From positions 62,001 to 126,000 of the forward strand of contig JAMFSA010000200.1 of the NCBI GenBank assembly GCA_026225055.1: DNA of 64,000 nt. The letters run 5' to 3'. The first letter of the stretch is position 1. The number at the start of each line of letters is the position of its first letter. A model generated the notes under the pieces. That model was not told the origin of the DNA and did no database searches. It worked only from the letters and a program-made list of their open reading frames with translations. This document shows, one piece after another, positions 45,228-53,657 of this stretch. The position numbers were made by a program, and so were the translations under genes. The stretch comes from Mucilaginibacter xinganensis. GTDB lineage: Bacteria; Bacteroidota; Bacteroidia; Sphingobacteriales; Sphingobacteriaceae.

Positions 45228-46691
45228 ATGAGTTTATTTGAAAGTTACCTTTTTGACGATGAGGCACCTAATCTGGCACGTTTAATAAACAGCGTTAATG
45301 CGGGTATTTGGGAATTTGATGTAAATACGAACGAAGTAAAATGGTCGGTTGGTTTATTCACTATTTTAGGTTATAAACCAGGAGAAATTGAATGTTCTTA
45401 CAGTAATTTCATTGATAACTTAATCTATTATCAGGATCGTGCTTCATTTTTGGCGACTATCAATAACAGGACCGGGCAGTCACCCGAAATCGCCTATATC
45501 CGCTTATTAACAAAAAATGGCTACGAGTGGTTTCAAAGCACAGTGCAAAGGCAAGCGAATGCAAAAATATCAGGTACCCTGATAAATATAAATCAATTTA
45601 AGTTTTCTGAATTACAATTAGCGACTAACAACAAGTTTGTTGCTGAAACGAATAAGTTAATTAAAGTTGGTGCGTGGGAATTTGATGTGAAGTTAAGTAA
45701 GCTATTCTTCACTAACGAAGCATTGGATATTTTTGAACTATCTCAACAGCCGGCTTCAATTGATGAGCTGATTGATAATTTTGAGCCAGAGTACAGGCAG
45801 CCATTGGCTACAGCTATGGATGACAGTATTAGAATTGGCAGGCCTTATGAACTCGACCTAAAGTTAAAAACAGGAAAAGGCAAGGTTATCTGGACAAAAA
45901 TAAAAGCGGTTGCAAAAATTGATAATTATGGAAAATGCTTGTTAATTAATGGCGTTATACAGGATATCAGCGCAACAAAACATAGCGAAAATGAACTAAA
46001 ATCGACACTTAATTTAATAAGTCACAAAAACGAGCGACTACAAAATTTTGCTTATATCGCATCACATAATTTAAGATCATACGCGGGTAATCTGCAGTTA
46101 ATGTTAAATCTGCACGAGGAGTCAAAAATCCAAACCGAACAAGACGAGATTTTGTTGCATGTTAGAAGCATCAGTAATAGTTTAAATTCCACTGTTGAGC
46201 ATCTTAATGAAATTGTCAAGATCGATCTGGCCACAAATCAGGAGAAAATACAGATTGAATTTGATTTACTTTTTAAAAATATTTTAAATGCACTGCAAAG
46301 TAATATACAAACTGCCGATGCAATAGTACAATATGACTTTAGGGAGTGCCGGCAAGTTTACTACCTGCCGGCTTATTTAGAAAGCATTTTTCATAACCTG
46401 CTTACTAATGCGCTAAAATACCGCAGCCCCGACAGGCAGGCAATTATCTCTTGTAGAAGTTTCGTGGAAAATGAACATGTATACCTTATATTCGAAGATA
46501 ATGGAATTGGTATTGACATGAAAAAAAATGGTGACAAGATTTTTGGTATGTACCAAACCTTTCATAATCACCGAGATGCCCAGGGGATTGGGCTTTACAT
46601 TACCCGAAACCAGATTGAAGCGCTGGGGGGCACAATAAACGTAGAAAGTAATTTAAATATTGGAACAAAATTTATCATCAAACTTTCATAA
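45228..46691 (+). CDS. Soluble PAS-PAS sensor histidine kinase
   Basis: A 487-residue protein without membrane segments: two PAS domains (about 15-125, with IWEFDVNTNEVKWSVGLFTI, and about 140-252, with GAWEFDVKLSKLFFTNEALD), HisKA with His280 in YIASHNLRSYAGN, and HATPase with NALKYRS, EDNGIGIDM and GIGLYITRNQIEALGG. It senses an intracellular cue through PAS. A CheY-like regulator follows 44 bases later; two further single-domain receivers are encoded nearby. Confidence 0.92.
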   Translation: MSLFESYLFDDEAPNLARLINSVNAGIWEFDVNTNEVKWSVGLFTILGYKPGEIECSYSNFIDNLIYYQDRASFLATINNRTGQSPEIAYIRLLTKNGYEWFQSTVQRQANAKISGTLININQFKFSELQLATNNKFVAETNKLIKVGAWEFDVKLSKLFFTNEALDIFELSQQPASIDELIDNFEPEYRQPLATAMDDSIRIGRPYELDLKLKTGKGKVIWTKIKAVAKIDNYGKCLLINGVIQDISATKHSENELKSTLNLISHKNERLQNFAYIASHNLRSYAGNLQLMLNLHEESKIQTEQDEILLHVRSISNSLNSTVEHLNEIVKIDLATNQEKIQIEFDLLFKNILNALQSNIQTADAIVQYDFRECRQVYYLPAYLESIFHNLLTNALKYRSPDRQAIISCRSFVENEHVYLIFEDNGIGIDMKKNGDKIFGMYQTFHNHRDAQGIGLYITRNQIEALGGTINVESNLNIGTKFIIKLS

Positions 46692-46735
46692 TTTGCAACA
46701 ATTTTAAAATATCACTCGTATAATCCTAATATAAC

Positions 46736-47152
46736 ATGGATCATACTACACAAATTGCCTGGATTATAGATGATGATGATGTCTACAAATTCGGATTTCG
46801 TAAATACGTAGAATTAAAGAAATTGTGTGCCGAAGTTGTAGAGTTTTCTAATGGAATTGATGCCATTAACTTTTTAAGCAATACAGCAAATGCAGCAAAT
46901 TTACCCGATATTATATTTTTAGATATCGATATGCCTGTAATGAATGGTTGGGAGTTTATGGTTGCTTTTGAAAAGATCAGTTCCCGCCTCAATAAAAAGA
47001 TCGCCATATTTTTAGTGACTTCCGGTATCAGTTACGAAGATATATTACAAGCTCAAAACTTTCCGGACATTACTGACTACATTATAAAACCCATCAATTC
47101 GCAGCAATTCAATTTCGCATTTACAGGCGAAATTAATAAAAAGATTGCCTGA
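46736..47152 (+). CDS. Single-domain (CheY-like) response regulator
   Basis: A 138-residue receiver with acidic pocket IIDDDD, phospho-acceptor Asp63 in DIIFLDIDMPVMNGWEF and the conserved Thr and Lys (FLVTSG, YIIKPI). It has no output domain, so it must act by protein contact or within a phosphorelay. Likely partner of the PAS kinase immediately upstream. Confidence 0.92.
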   Translation: MDHTTQIAWIIDDDDVYKFGFRKYVELKKLCAEVVEFSNGIDAINFLSNTANAANLPDIIFLDIDMPVMNGWEFMVAFEKISSRLNKKIAIFLVTSGISYEDILQAQNFPDITDYIIKPINSQQFNFAFTGEINKKIA

Positions 47153-47299
47153 ATAAACGATCTGCTTCGCCAAATTTATTTATTGGTTAGTTAAAAGATG
47201 AGCTTGTTTCCCATTAACAGGAAATTAAATAACTCAGCGAATTATTAATTGTTATATTATAATACCCAACAATAAAATTTTTTTATTTTTTCTTGTTGA

Positions 47300-47695
47300 T
47301 CACGCGGAATATCTGGCATATAAACTGAATAATTTGTTTTGTGTTACTGGTTTAGTCAGGAACTCCCGCACAAATGGGTAAGATAGCGCCCGCCGTTGCT
47401 CATTCTTATCTACAGATGACGATACGACATAAATGTTTACCGGCTTTAAAAAATGGGGGTAAAGGCTGGCAAACTTTTCAAGAAAGTCAAAACCACTAAA
47501 ACCAGGCATATACAGATCAAGAAAGATCACGTCGGGTAGTACCGTGTTATTATGAATATTTTTACTTAAAAAATCGATCATAACACGTCCGTCGGGTGAA
47601 TAATCGGCATTAGTGAATAACTGGTGACGGGTAAAAATTCTTTGCATAATCAGATGTTCTATCGGATTATCGTCAATCAGCAATAATTTACTCAT
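47300..47695 (-). CDS. Single-domain response regulator
   Basis: A 131-residue receiver: LLLIDDNP at the N-terminus, Asp60 in DVIFLDLYMPGFSGFDF, YVVSSS and FLTKPV at the switch positions. It is last in the minus-strand polysaccharide locus, 55 bases after rfaE2. No output domain. Confidence 0.92.
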   Translation of the reverse strand: MSKLLLIDDNPIEHLIMQRIFTRHQLFTNADYSPDGRVMIDFLSKNIHNNTVLPDVIFLDLYMPGFSGFDFLEKFASLYPHFLKPVNIYVVSSSVDKNEQRRALSYPFVREFLTKPVTQNKLFSLYARYSA

Positions 47696-47750
47696 AGTTC
47701 TTGATAATTTATGTTTTACATTGTTTTAATGCTGTTAAAATGCATGATGC

Positions 47751-48254
47751 TTAGTTATTTTGACGGTTTATTTTTTCGATAATCAGGCTTGATGAATATC
47801 CTTCTATAAACCTGATGGTTTTAACTTCACCACCATTTGCCAGAACTTCTTTTGCCCCGGCGATGTTTTCTAATGAATAATCTGCCCCCTTAACCAAAAT
47901 ATCCGGTAATATACTGGTGATCAATTTTATAGGTGTATTGTCATCAAAAATGATAACCATATCTACAAAACAAAGGCATGATAATAATGCCACCCTGCTT
48001 TTCTGATCATTAACAGGCCTGTCCGGGCCTTTAATCCTGCTAACAGAGGCATTGCTGTTTAAACCAATTACCAGTTTATTCCCTAATTTTGAGGCTTCGG
48101 CCAGGTAACTCAAATGGCCTATATGAATTAAATCGAATACACCATTCGTGAAAACAATTTTTTCACCTTTGTTTTGCCATTCTTGTAACTGGCAGATTGC
48201 TGACGGCAGATCAAATACTTTTTTTGACAAAATATCGTCGATAGACAATTGCAT
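47751..48254 (-). CDS. rfaE2: D-glycero-beta-D-manno-heptose-1-phosphate adenylyltransferase
   Basis: A 167-residue nucleotidyltransferase matching the C-terminal (adenylyltransferase) half of HldE: VFTNGVFDLIHIGHLSYLAE with the HIGH motif at 44-47, IGLNSNASVSRIKGPDRPVN, and LVKGADY. It makes ADP-heptose from heptose-1-phosphate and ATP. The kinase half is a separate gene (rfaE1, 58318), 10 kb away in the same locus. It sits between two response-regulator genes. Confidence 0.9.
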   Translation of the reverse strand: MQLSIDDILSKKVFDLPSAICQLQEWQNKGEKIVFTNGVFDLIHIGHLSYLAEASKLGNKLVIGLNSNASVSRIKGPDRPVNDQKSRVALLSCLCFVDMVIIFDDNTPIKLITSILPDILVKGADYSLENIAGAKEVLANGGEVKTIRFIEGYSSSLIIEKINRQNN

Positions 48255-48266
48255 ACTGGTTTGCTT

Positions 48267-48680
48267 TTAAATATGACTTCCACTAACAGAACTTATTTCA
48301 AATATTTTTTCTAAAGCAGGTCTTGTAACAGGCTTTAATACATAGTCTTTTACGGATCTGTATTTCTTTGAGCGAGAAATGTCGCGCGGGTCAACTGATG
48401 ATGACATGATGTAGATCGTGATCAGTTTAGTGATCTTTTTCTGTATTGATTTATACCGTTCCAGGAAATCCCACCCGCTCATGATAGGCATATTTAAATC
48501 TAAGAATATCATATCGGGAAGACGGTCGGTATTATCGCTGTTTACTTCTAAAAACTTTAAAATTTCATCAGCATTGTCACTATGAGTCACCTGATCAACA
48601 GGAATTTTTAAGTACAGGTTCAACATTCTTTCCATGATAAAATGTTGAACTGGGTCGTCATCAATTATAAACAGGTTCAC
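48267..48680 (-). CDS. Single-domain response regulator
   Basis: A 137-residue receiver: FIIDDDP, Asp61 in DMIFLDLNMPIMSGWDF, IMSSS and VLKPV. Similar in type to the receivers at 46736 and 47300. It lies 12 bases upstream of rfaE2 and 34 bases after gmd, so it is probably co-transcribed with polysaccharide genes. Confidence 0.92.
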   Translation of the reverse strand: MNLFIIDDDPVQHFIMERMLNLYLKIPVDQVTHSDNADEILKFLEVNSDNTDRLPDMIFLDLNMPIMSGWDFLERYKSIQKKITKLITIYIMSSSVDPRDISRSKKYRSVKDYVLKPVTRPALEKIFEISSVSGSHI

Positions 48681-48714
48681 AATATTTTGTTTAGTGACAG
48701 ATGAATATTAATTA

Positions 48715-49830
48715 CTACTCAAACTGATTTTTAATTTCGTACCCTGATTCTTTCAGCATTTTGTCTCTTCCGAACAAATTAATATCTGACGTAACCATAT
48801 CATTGATCAACATCTTTAGATCATACTTAATTTGCCAGCCCAGCTTTTCAATAGCTTTGGTAGGATCACCTATTAACAAGTCAACTTCGGTAGGGCGGAA
48901 ATAAGCCGGATCAATCGCGATCACTTCCTTGCCTATTTCAACCAGATAGTCCATATTATTGCAGGATGCTACATAACCTTTTTCAGAAACTCCGGATCCT
49001 GTAAAAGCTATTTCAATGCTCAGCTCTTCAAATGCCATTTTTACAAAATCACGCACAGTTGTTGTTATACCAGTTGCAATAACGTAGTCTTCAGGTTTCT
49101 CCTGCTGCAAAATCAGCCACATAGCTTCCACGTAATCTTTCGCGTGTCCCCAATCCCGTTGTGAGTCCAGGTTGCCCAGGTACAATTTGTCCTGCAGTCC
49201 CATCGCAATTTTTACTGCGGCCCTTGTTATTTTTCGGGTTACAAAAGTTTCGCCCCGCAAAGGGCTTTCGTGGTTAAAAAGAATGCCATTACAAGCAAAA
49301 ATATCATAGGCTTCCCTGTAATTTACCGTGATCCAGTAAGCATATAATTTTGCCACCGCGTATGGCGACCTCGGGTAAAATGGGGTAGTTTCTGATTGCG
49401 GAACAGCTTGCACCAACCCGTAGAGTTCCGAAGTTGAAGCCTGGTATATTTTCGTTTTCTTCGTTAGCCCCAATATTCTTATAGCTTCAAGTAGCCTGAG
49501 TGTTCCTATCCCATCTGCATTGGCTGTGTATTCCGGGGTATCAAAACTTACTTTTACATGTGACATTGCGCCAAGATTGTAAATTTCATCTGGTTGCACC
49601 TGTTGAATGATGCGTATGAGATTCGTAGAATCGGACAAGTCTCCGTAATGCATCACAAAACTTCGGTTCTCGTCATGCGGATCCTGATATAAATGATCTA
49701 TACGGTCTGTGTTAAAAAGAGAGCTCCGGCGTTTTACACCATGAACTTCATAATTTTTTGACAACAGGAGTTCGGCAAGATACGCTCCGTCCTGACCGGT
49801 AATGCCGGTGATTAATGCTTTCTTTTTCAT
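48715..49830 (-). CDS. gmd: GDP-mannose 4,6-dehydratase
   Basis: A 371-residue short-chain dehydrogenase/reductase of the extended type: NADP-binding GITGQDGAYLAELL (9-22), GVKRRSSLFNTDRI, catalytic segment STSELYG with Tyr157 and Lys161 in YPRSPYAVAK. It converts GDP-D-mannose to GDP-4-keto-6-deoxymannose, the precursor of GDP-L-fucose and related 6-deoxy sugars. The reductase that would finish GDP-fucose (fcl) is not in this window. Confidence 0.96.
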   Translation of the reverse strand: MKKKALITGITGQDGAYLAELLLSKNYEVHGVKRRSSLFNTDRIDHLYQDPHDENRSFVMHYGDLSDSTNLIRIIQQVQPDEIYNLGAMSHVKVSFDTPEYTANADGIGTLRLLEAIRILGLTKKTKIYQASTSELYGLVQAVPQSETTPFYPRSPYAVAKLYAYWITVNYREAYDIFACNGILFNHESPLRGETFVTRKITRAAVKIAMGLQDKLYLGNLDSQRDWGHAKDYVEAMWLILQQEKPEDYVIATGITTTVRDFVKMAFEELSIEIAFTGSGVSEKGYVASCNNMDYLVEIGKEVIAIDPAYFRPTEVDLLIGDPTKAIEKLGWQIKYDLKMLINDMVTSDINLFGRDKMLKESGYEIKNQFE

Positions 49831-50012
49831 GATAAAGTGTTTTTGATTTAGGAATTATCGCAGTAACTCAAACGGTTACATGGAAGTGGGCCAATGATGG
49901 CCTGCAGTATTAAGAAAATACAGGAAAGTTTCAGGCGCGAAAAGTTAGAATACGTTCATAACAGCATCTGTTATGTGCGTCAACAGTAATTTAATATATT
50001 TTGAGGAAAGAT

Positions 50013-50270
50013 CTATGCTTCTTCTATCAATAGCAGGCCTTTTGGTCTGGTAAAAGATACTTCTGCTTCGGAATAAAGATAATTTGAGGAAGAATATTCG
50101 TAGACTGCAACATTCAGCAAGGATACACTGAGCATTCCACGATTTTCATTCATGGACGAAACAGTACCACAGAAGGTTAAATTTCGTTCTGTATCCGTAA
50201 TATAAATTTTTTGATATAGCATGACCATTACGGAGTCTTGGGTTAAGCAGGATTGTAAATATGCTTTCAA
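50013..50270 (-). CDS. Small hypothetical protein
   Basis: An ORF of up to 85 codons from a TTG; an internal ATG at 50228 gives about 71 residues. The sequence YITDTERNLTFCGTVSSMNE and VAVYEYSSSNYLYSEAEVSF looks protein-like (alternating strands) but matches no family I know. It lies in the 537-base gap between gmd and a glycosyltransferase gene. It could be a real small protein of the locus or chance. Confidence 0.4.
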   Translation of the reverse strand: MKAYLQSCLTQDSVMVMLYQKIYITDTERNLTFCGTVSSMNENRGMLSVSLLNVAVYEYSSSNYLYSEAEVSFTRPKGLLLIEEA

Positions 50271-50367
50271 GGTTTTTTCTCATGTTATACGTTGAGTTTT
50301 ATTAATGGTTTTAATTATTATGAAATTTTGTGATTTAGCTACGATATCACTGCGTATTAAGATTGGG

Positions 50368-51663
50368 TTATTTGAGTTCCACAAATTCAAGAGCTGCATT
50401 CTCCTCACGCATGACCATACTCTTGTTTTCCAGTTTGTTAAATATCCTGGTCAGGATATTGTTTTTATTCAGATGATTTTCTGCATAACTCCTGCCATTA
50501 ATTTTAACAAGGGAATTCTCACAGTTGCAACACGTAATAATAGCTTCTTCCAGCAATATCAGGTCTTCCGATGGTATAACGATGCCCATATGATTGTCAC
50601 TCACTGTTTCAAAAAGACTGGTGCCGGGTTCTGCTGTTATCAGGGCCAATCCACCAACTGCTAATATGGTTGTAAGTTTAGAAGGCATTACCAGGTCACT
50701 TGCGCTTTTTTTCTGCAGCACGAGATGCACATCGGCCATGTTTAGAAAGTTATTAAACTGATGTGGTTCCTGTAGCGGAAAAAAATGTACATTATTAAGT
50801 TTTTGCTCTTTTGCCCTGGACATAAGCTTTTCTTTATAAGGCCCCATACCGCAAATCACAAATTTAATAAATGGGCTTGATGCAATAAGGTTTTGCGCTA
50901 CATTAAGTATGCTTTCTAAACCCTGTTTTTCGCCTATGCTGCCGGAATACAATACTATTTTATCGTTTTCGTGAAACCCCCAAAGGATTTTTAATTCAGT
51001 TCTGTCGTAAAGCGGACAATAAGCAGTGGTATCTACCCAATTGGGAAAAAATAAAATATCCTTATCTGTCTTTTTAGCTATCTTTTTGAGCATACCGCCT
51101 GATATCGTACTGATATGGTTCACCCTTTTTATGATGTTAGCCTCCATCGCAAAAAGCCAGTTAAATGCTTTTTCCGATTTAATGAGCTGTAGATCACGGG
51201 CGGCCTCAATTTGTAGGTCCTGGATGTGATAAATTATTTCACCGCCCTTAAAAAAGCGATAAAATAAGCCTAAAAAGCCAAGGTGAAAAGGAGGCGAAAT
51301 ACAAAATATATAGTCTTTTTTCGGTTTAAAAAGCAGGTACACGATCATTACGAATGCTGAAAGAAAAAAGGTTGATTCATGTATAAGCCTTTTCAGCCCA
51401 CTGGGTGCCTTGGGTACATACATAGGGCAACGATAGATGTTTAACCGGCCATTTTTTAATGTTTCCCTGGTGTAAAATCGATTTTTATAAGGTTTAAGGG
51501 TTTTCCAGTAAGGATAATAAGGAAACGCTGTAACCACATTACAGTTAAAATTGTTTTCAGTTAACCAGTCTACCATTTCACCAGTATATTTACCTATTCC
51601 GGTTAATTCAGGTGAGAAATTAATGCCTATGATTAGCACACTTTTTTTAGTTTGATCAGACAT
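50368..51663 (-). CDS. Glycosyltransferase family 4, WcaI-like
   Basis: The ATG at 51661-51663 is preferred because the longer version overlaps the upstream gene and adds a non-typical leader. The 431-residue enzyme begins VLIIGINFSPELTGIGKYTG, the WcaI-type opening, and has GT-B C-terminal motifs YSGSIGEKQGLESILNVA and a late donor-binding segment (KLTTILAVGGLALITAEPGT). WcaI-like enzymes add fucose or other sugars in colanic-acid-type polymers; gmd downstream fits a GDP-6-deoxyhexose donor (inference). Confidence 0.9.
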   Translation of the reverse strand: MSDQTKKSVLIIGINFSPELTGIGKYTGEMVDWLTENNFNCNVVTAFPYYPYWKTLKPYKNRFYTRETLKNGRLNIYRCPMYVPKAPSGLKRLIHESTFFLSAFVMIVYLLFKPKKDYIFCISPPFHLGFLGLFYRFFKGGEIIYHIQDLQIEAARDLQLIKSEKAFNWLFAMEANIIKRVNHISTISGGMLKKIAKKTDKDILFFPNWVDTTAYCPLYDRTELKILWGFHENDKIVLYSGSIGEKQGLESILNVAQNLIASSPFIKFVICGMGPYKEKLMSRAKEQKLNNVHFFPLQEPHQFNNFLNMADVHLVLQKKSASDLVMPSKLTTILAVGGLALITAEPGTSLFETVSDNHMGIVIPSEDLILLEEAIITCCNCENSLVKINGRSYAENHLNKNNILTRIFNKLENKSMVMREENAALEFVELK

Positions 51664-51742
51664 GTCTATTATTTCTATTAGAGATATAATTGAAAAATAA
51701 TTCAGCCGGAGAAAATTGGCTATACGTTTTGTAGGAGTAATA

Positions 51743-52624
51743 CTAAAGTTTTTGTGCAAGGCACATTAATGACAATGCGCTTTTATCGGCAAAAGGATTT
51801 CTGCCCGATAACAGATTGCCTAATTGATATTTAAATTCAGGTTTGCCTTTTTTGCCTTCCAGCACTTCTTCACCAAGCTCATGATTATGCGGGAACACGT
51901 TTACTTTAAAACCTAATGGTTCAAGTGTTTCTTTAAAAAAAGCGTTTGATACGCCATGCCCGGGCTTGTGGTGTATTTCGCAGGCAAGTCCCCAATATTG
52001 CTGGCTTGTAGTTTTATGAAAACCACGGCCGGTTAACCTATAAATAAGCTTACGGCTGTTCCACAGCAATTTTGCAATACCTTTATAATCCCAGGCACTT
52101 AGTTGCGGATCATGATCAGTAACCAATTTGCCTCCGGGTTTTAGCAAACGGGCCGCTTCCTTTAAAACAAGTTCCATATTTTCACAATGATGAAGGGCTG
52201 CATTCAGCACTACTATATCTGCAAAGCCGGATATAAAAGGCAAATCAGTTGCATCGGCCAATACACTGGTATAGCCAAGGGTTTTTGCAAATTCTAATGA
52301 TTTTGGTGCTACATCAATACCGATCAAAAGTTTCGGTTTACCACTTAGTGTTGCATAAATATTACCTGGTCCACATCCAATATCAACAACAATCTTGTTA
52401 TCCCAATTACCGATGGCTTTGATCCACCTGCTTTTAAATGATGGGCTTCTGTGGCAATAAATAAGATATTCTTCGGCCCATTCAGGATGATTGAAATAAT
52501 AGGCATTTGATTTTATCGCTTCAGATGGTGTGTCGATCGGAAACTCAAAATATGTTCCATTAAATGTAAAATTTTCGTCCTCTTTAATATAGGGCCCGAT
52601 TGTGCTTTCCCGTAATATTTCCAT
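51743..52624 (-). CDS. Class I SAM-dependent methyltransferase
   Basis: A 293-residue enzyme with motif I VVDIGCGPGNIYA, acidic loop GIDVAPKSLEFAK, motif with ADATDLPF and the VVLNAALHH helix. It probably methylates a sugar or lipid-linked glycan, given its position among glycosyltransferases. It starts 152 bases after the stop of the preceding GT2 gene. Confidence 0.88.
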   Translation of the reverse strand: MEILRESTIGPYIKEDENFTFNGTYFEFPIDTPSEAIKSNAYYFNHPEWAEEYLIYCHRSPSFKSRWIKAIGNWDNKIVVDIGCGPGNIYATLSGKPKLLIGIDVAPKSLEFAKTLGYTSVLADATDLPFISGFADIVVLNAALHHCENMELVLKEAARLLKPGGKLVTDHDPQLSAWDYKGIAKLLWNSRKLIYRLTGRGFHKTTSQQYWGLACEIHHKPGHGVSNAFFKETLEPLGFKVNVFPHNHELGEEVLEGKKGKPEFKYQLGNLLSGRNPFADKSALSLMCLAQKL

Positions 52625-52776
52625 GTTTTGGTTGTTTAGGTGTGAATAATATTAATGGTGATTTTTTTGAAACCTTATTTATAACACAGCGTACAAAAGC
52701 TACGTGTCTCATTAATAATGGGTAGGGTAGTTATTGGTTATGCTGAGCATTCCTAAGAAAAAATGAATATCCAATT

Positions 52777-53655
52777 TTAAGAATTTAGCCCTACTTGAAC
52801 GTTGTTGGCTATACTCACTTCCTGGTCTGCTTTATTATGGTTGGTTTTTCTCTGTAATAAGATCTCTCTTCTTTTAATCGCGATCATGTGCTCATAAAAT
52901 GAGAGATTAATGCAATAGGTAAGTCCCGGTAAGCCCTCAATAAAACCCAGTTTGAAAATATAAGTGTGTATAAACCTCATTAATGGCCATCCGGGAACTT
53001 TGATAAGCCATGATTTTAATGCCGGGTTGCGCGTACTTCCATGCTTGCTAAATAAATTTTTAAACTGCGGACAGTTGTCAATACGGGCTTTTGCTTCGAG
53101 GGTAGAATACCGGTTATGCCGTTCTATCCAATGCGACCAGCCTTTAGAAAATCCAAAATGTATGTAAGGCTCCTTGATATATAACACATTTCCAATTACT
53201 TTATCTTCTTTTTGTCCGTGCCCAAAGTCGGTGTAGGTCACCCTGTTCTTGCGTAAGAATCTTAATTGCCATTTGGGGAAATTATCACATCTTTTGAGCC
53301 ACTTTCCCTCAAGCATCATTTTCCAGCAACAATAATAACCAGCTACATCGTCATCAGCGTTATTAACAGCTGATTGTATTTCATCAACAAATGCAGGGGA
53401 GGCAATTTCATCGGCATCCAGAAAAAGCACCCATTCGTATTTTACATCAATATTATTCAGTGCAAAATTTCTTTGTTTACCAAAACTTTGAAAAGGGTTA
53501 ATTGATAGTTTTGCACCGTATTGCAAAGCTATTTCGCATGTTTTATCAGTGCTGAGCGAATCTAATACATGTATATCATCAGTCCACACTAATGATTTCA
53601 GGCATACAGGCAGGTCAGCTTCTTCGTTTTTCGTAAGTATGATTACAGATATCAT
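52777..53655 (-). CDS. Glycosyltransferase family 2 (WaaE/KdtX-like)
   Basis: A 292-residue GT-A enzyme: MISVIILTKNEEADLPVCLK at the N-terminus, the DxD-type LFLDADE, and a C-terminal basic region. The opening and the WTDDIHVLDSLSTDKT stretch resemble LPS-core beta-glucosyltransferases of the WaaE group. It starts 2 bases after the GMC gene. Confidence 0.9.
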   Translation of the reverse strand: MISVIILTKNEEADLPVCLKSLVWTDDIHVLDSLSTDKTCEIALQYGAKLSINPFQSFGKQRNFALNNIDVKYEWVLFLDADEIASPAFVDEIQSAVNNADDDVAGYYCCWKMMLEGKWLKRCDNFPKWQLRFLRKNRVTYTDFGHGQKEDKVIGNVLYIKEPYIHFGFSKGWSHWIERHNRYSTLEAKARIDNCPQFKNLFSKHGSTRNPALKSWLIKVPGWPLMRFIHTYIFKLGFIEGLPGLTYCINLSFYEHMIAIKRREILLQRKTNHNKADQEVSIANNVQVGLNS

Positions 53656-53657
53656 TT

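Noticed and set aside
45023..45229. 68-codon minus-strand ORF beside the PAS kinase gene
   Set aside because: It is Ile-rich low-complexity sequence that begins inside the opposite gene's start region, without a ribosome site. The nearby minus-strand terminator keeps a transcript possible, but not this protein.
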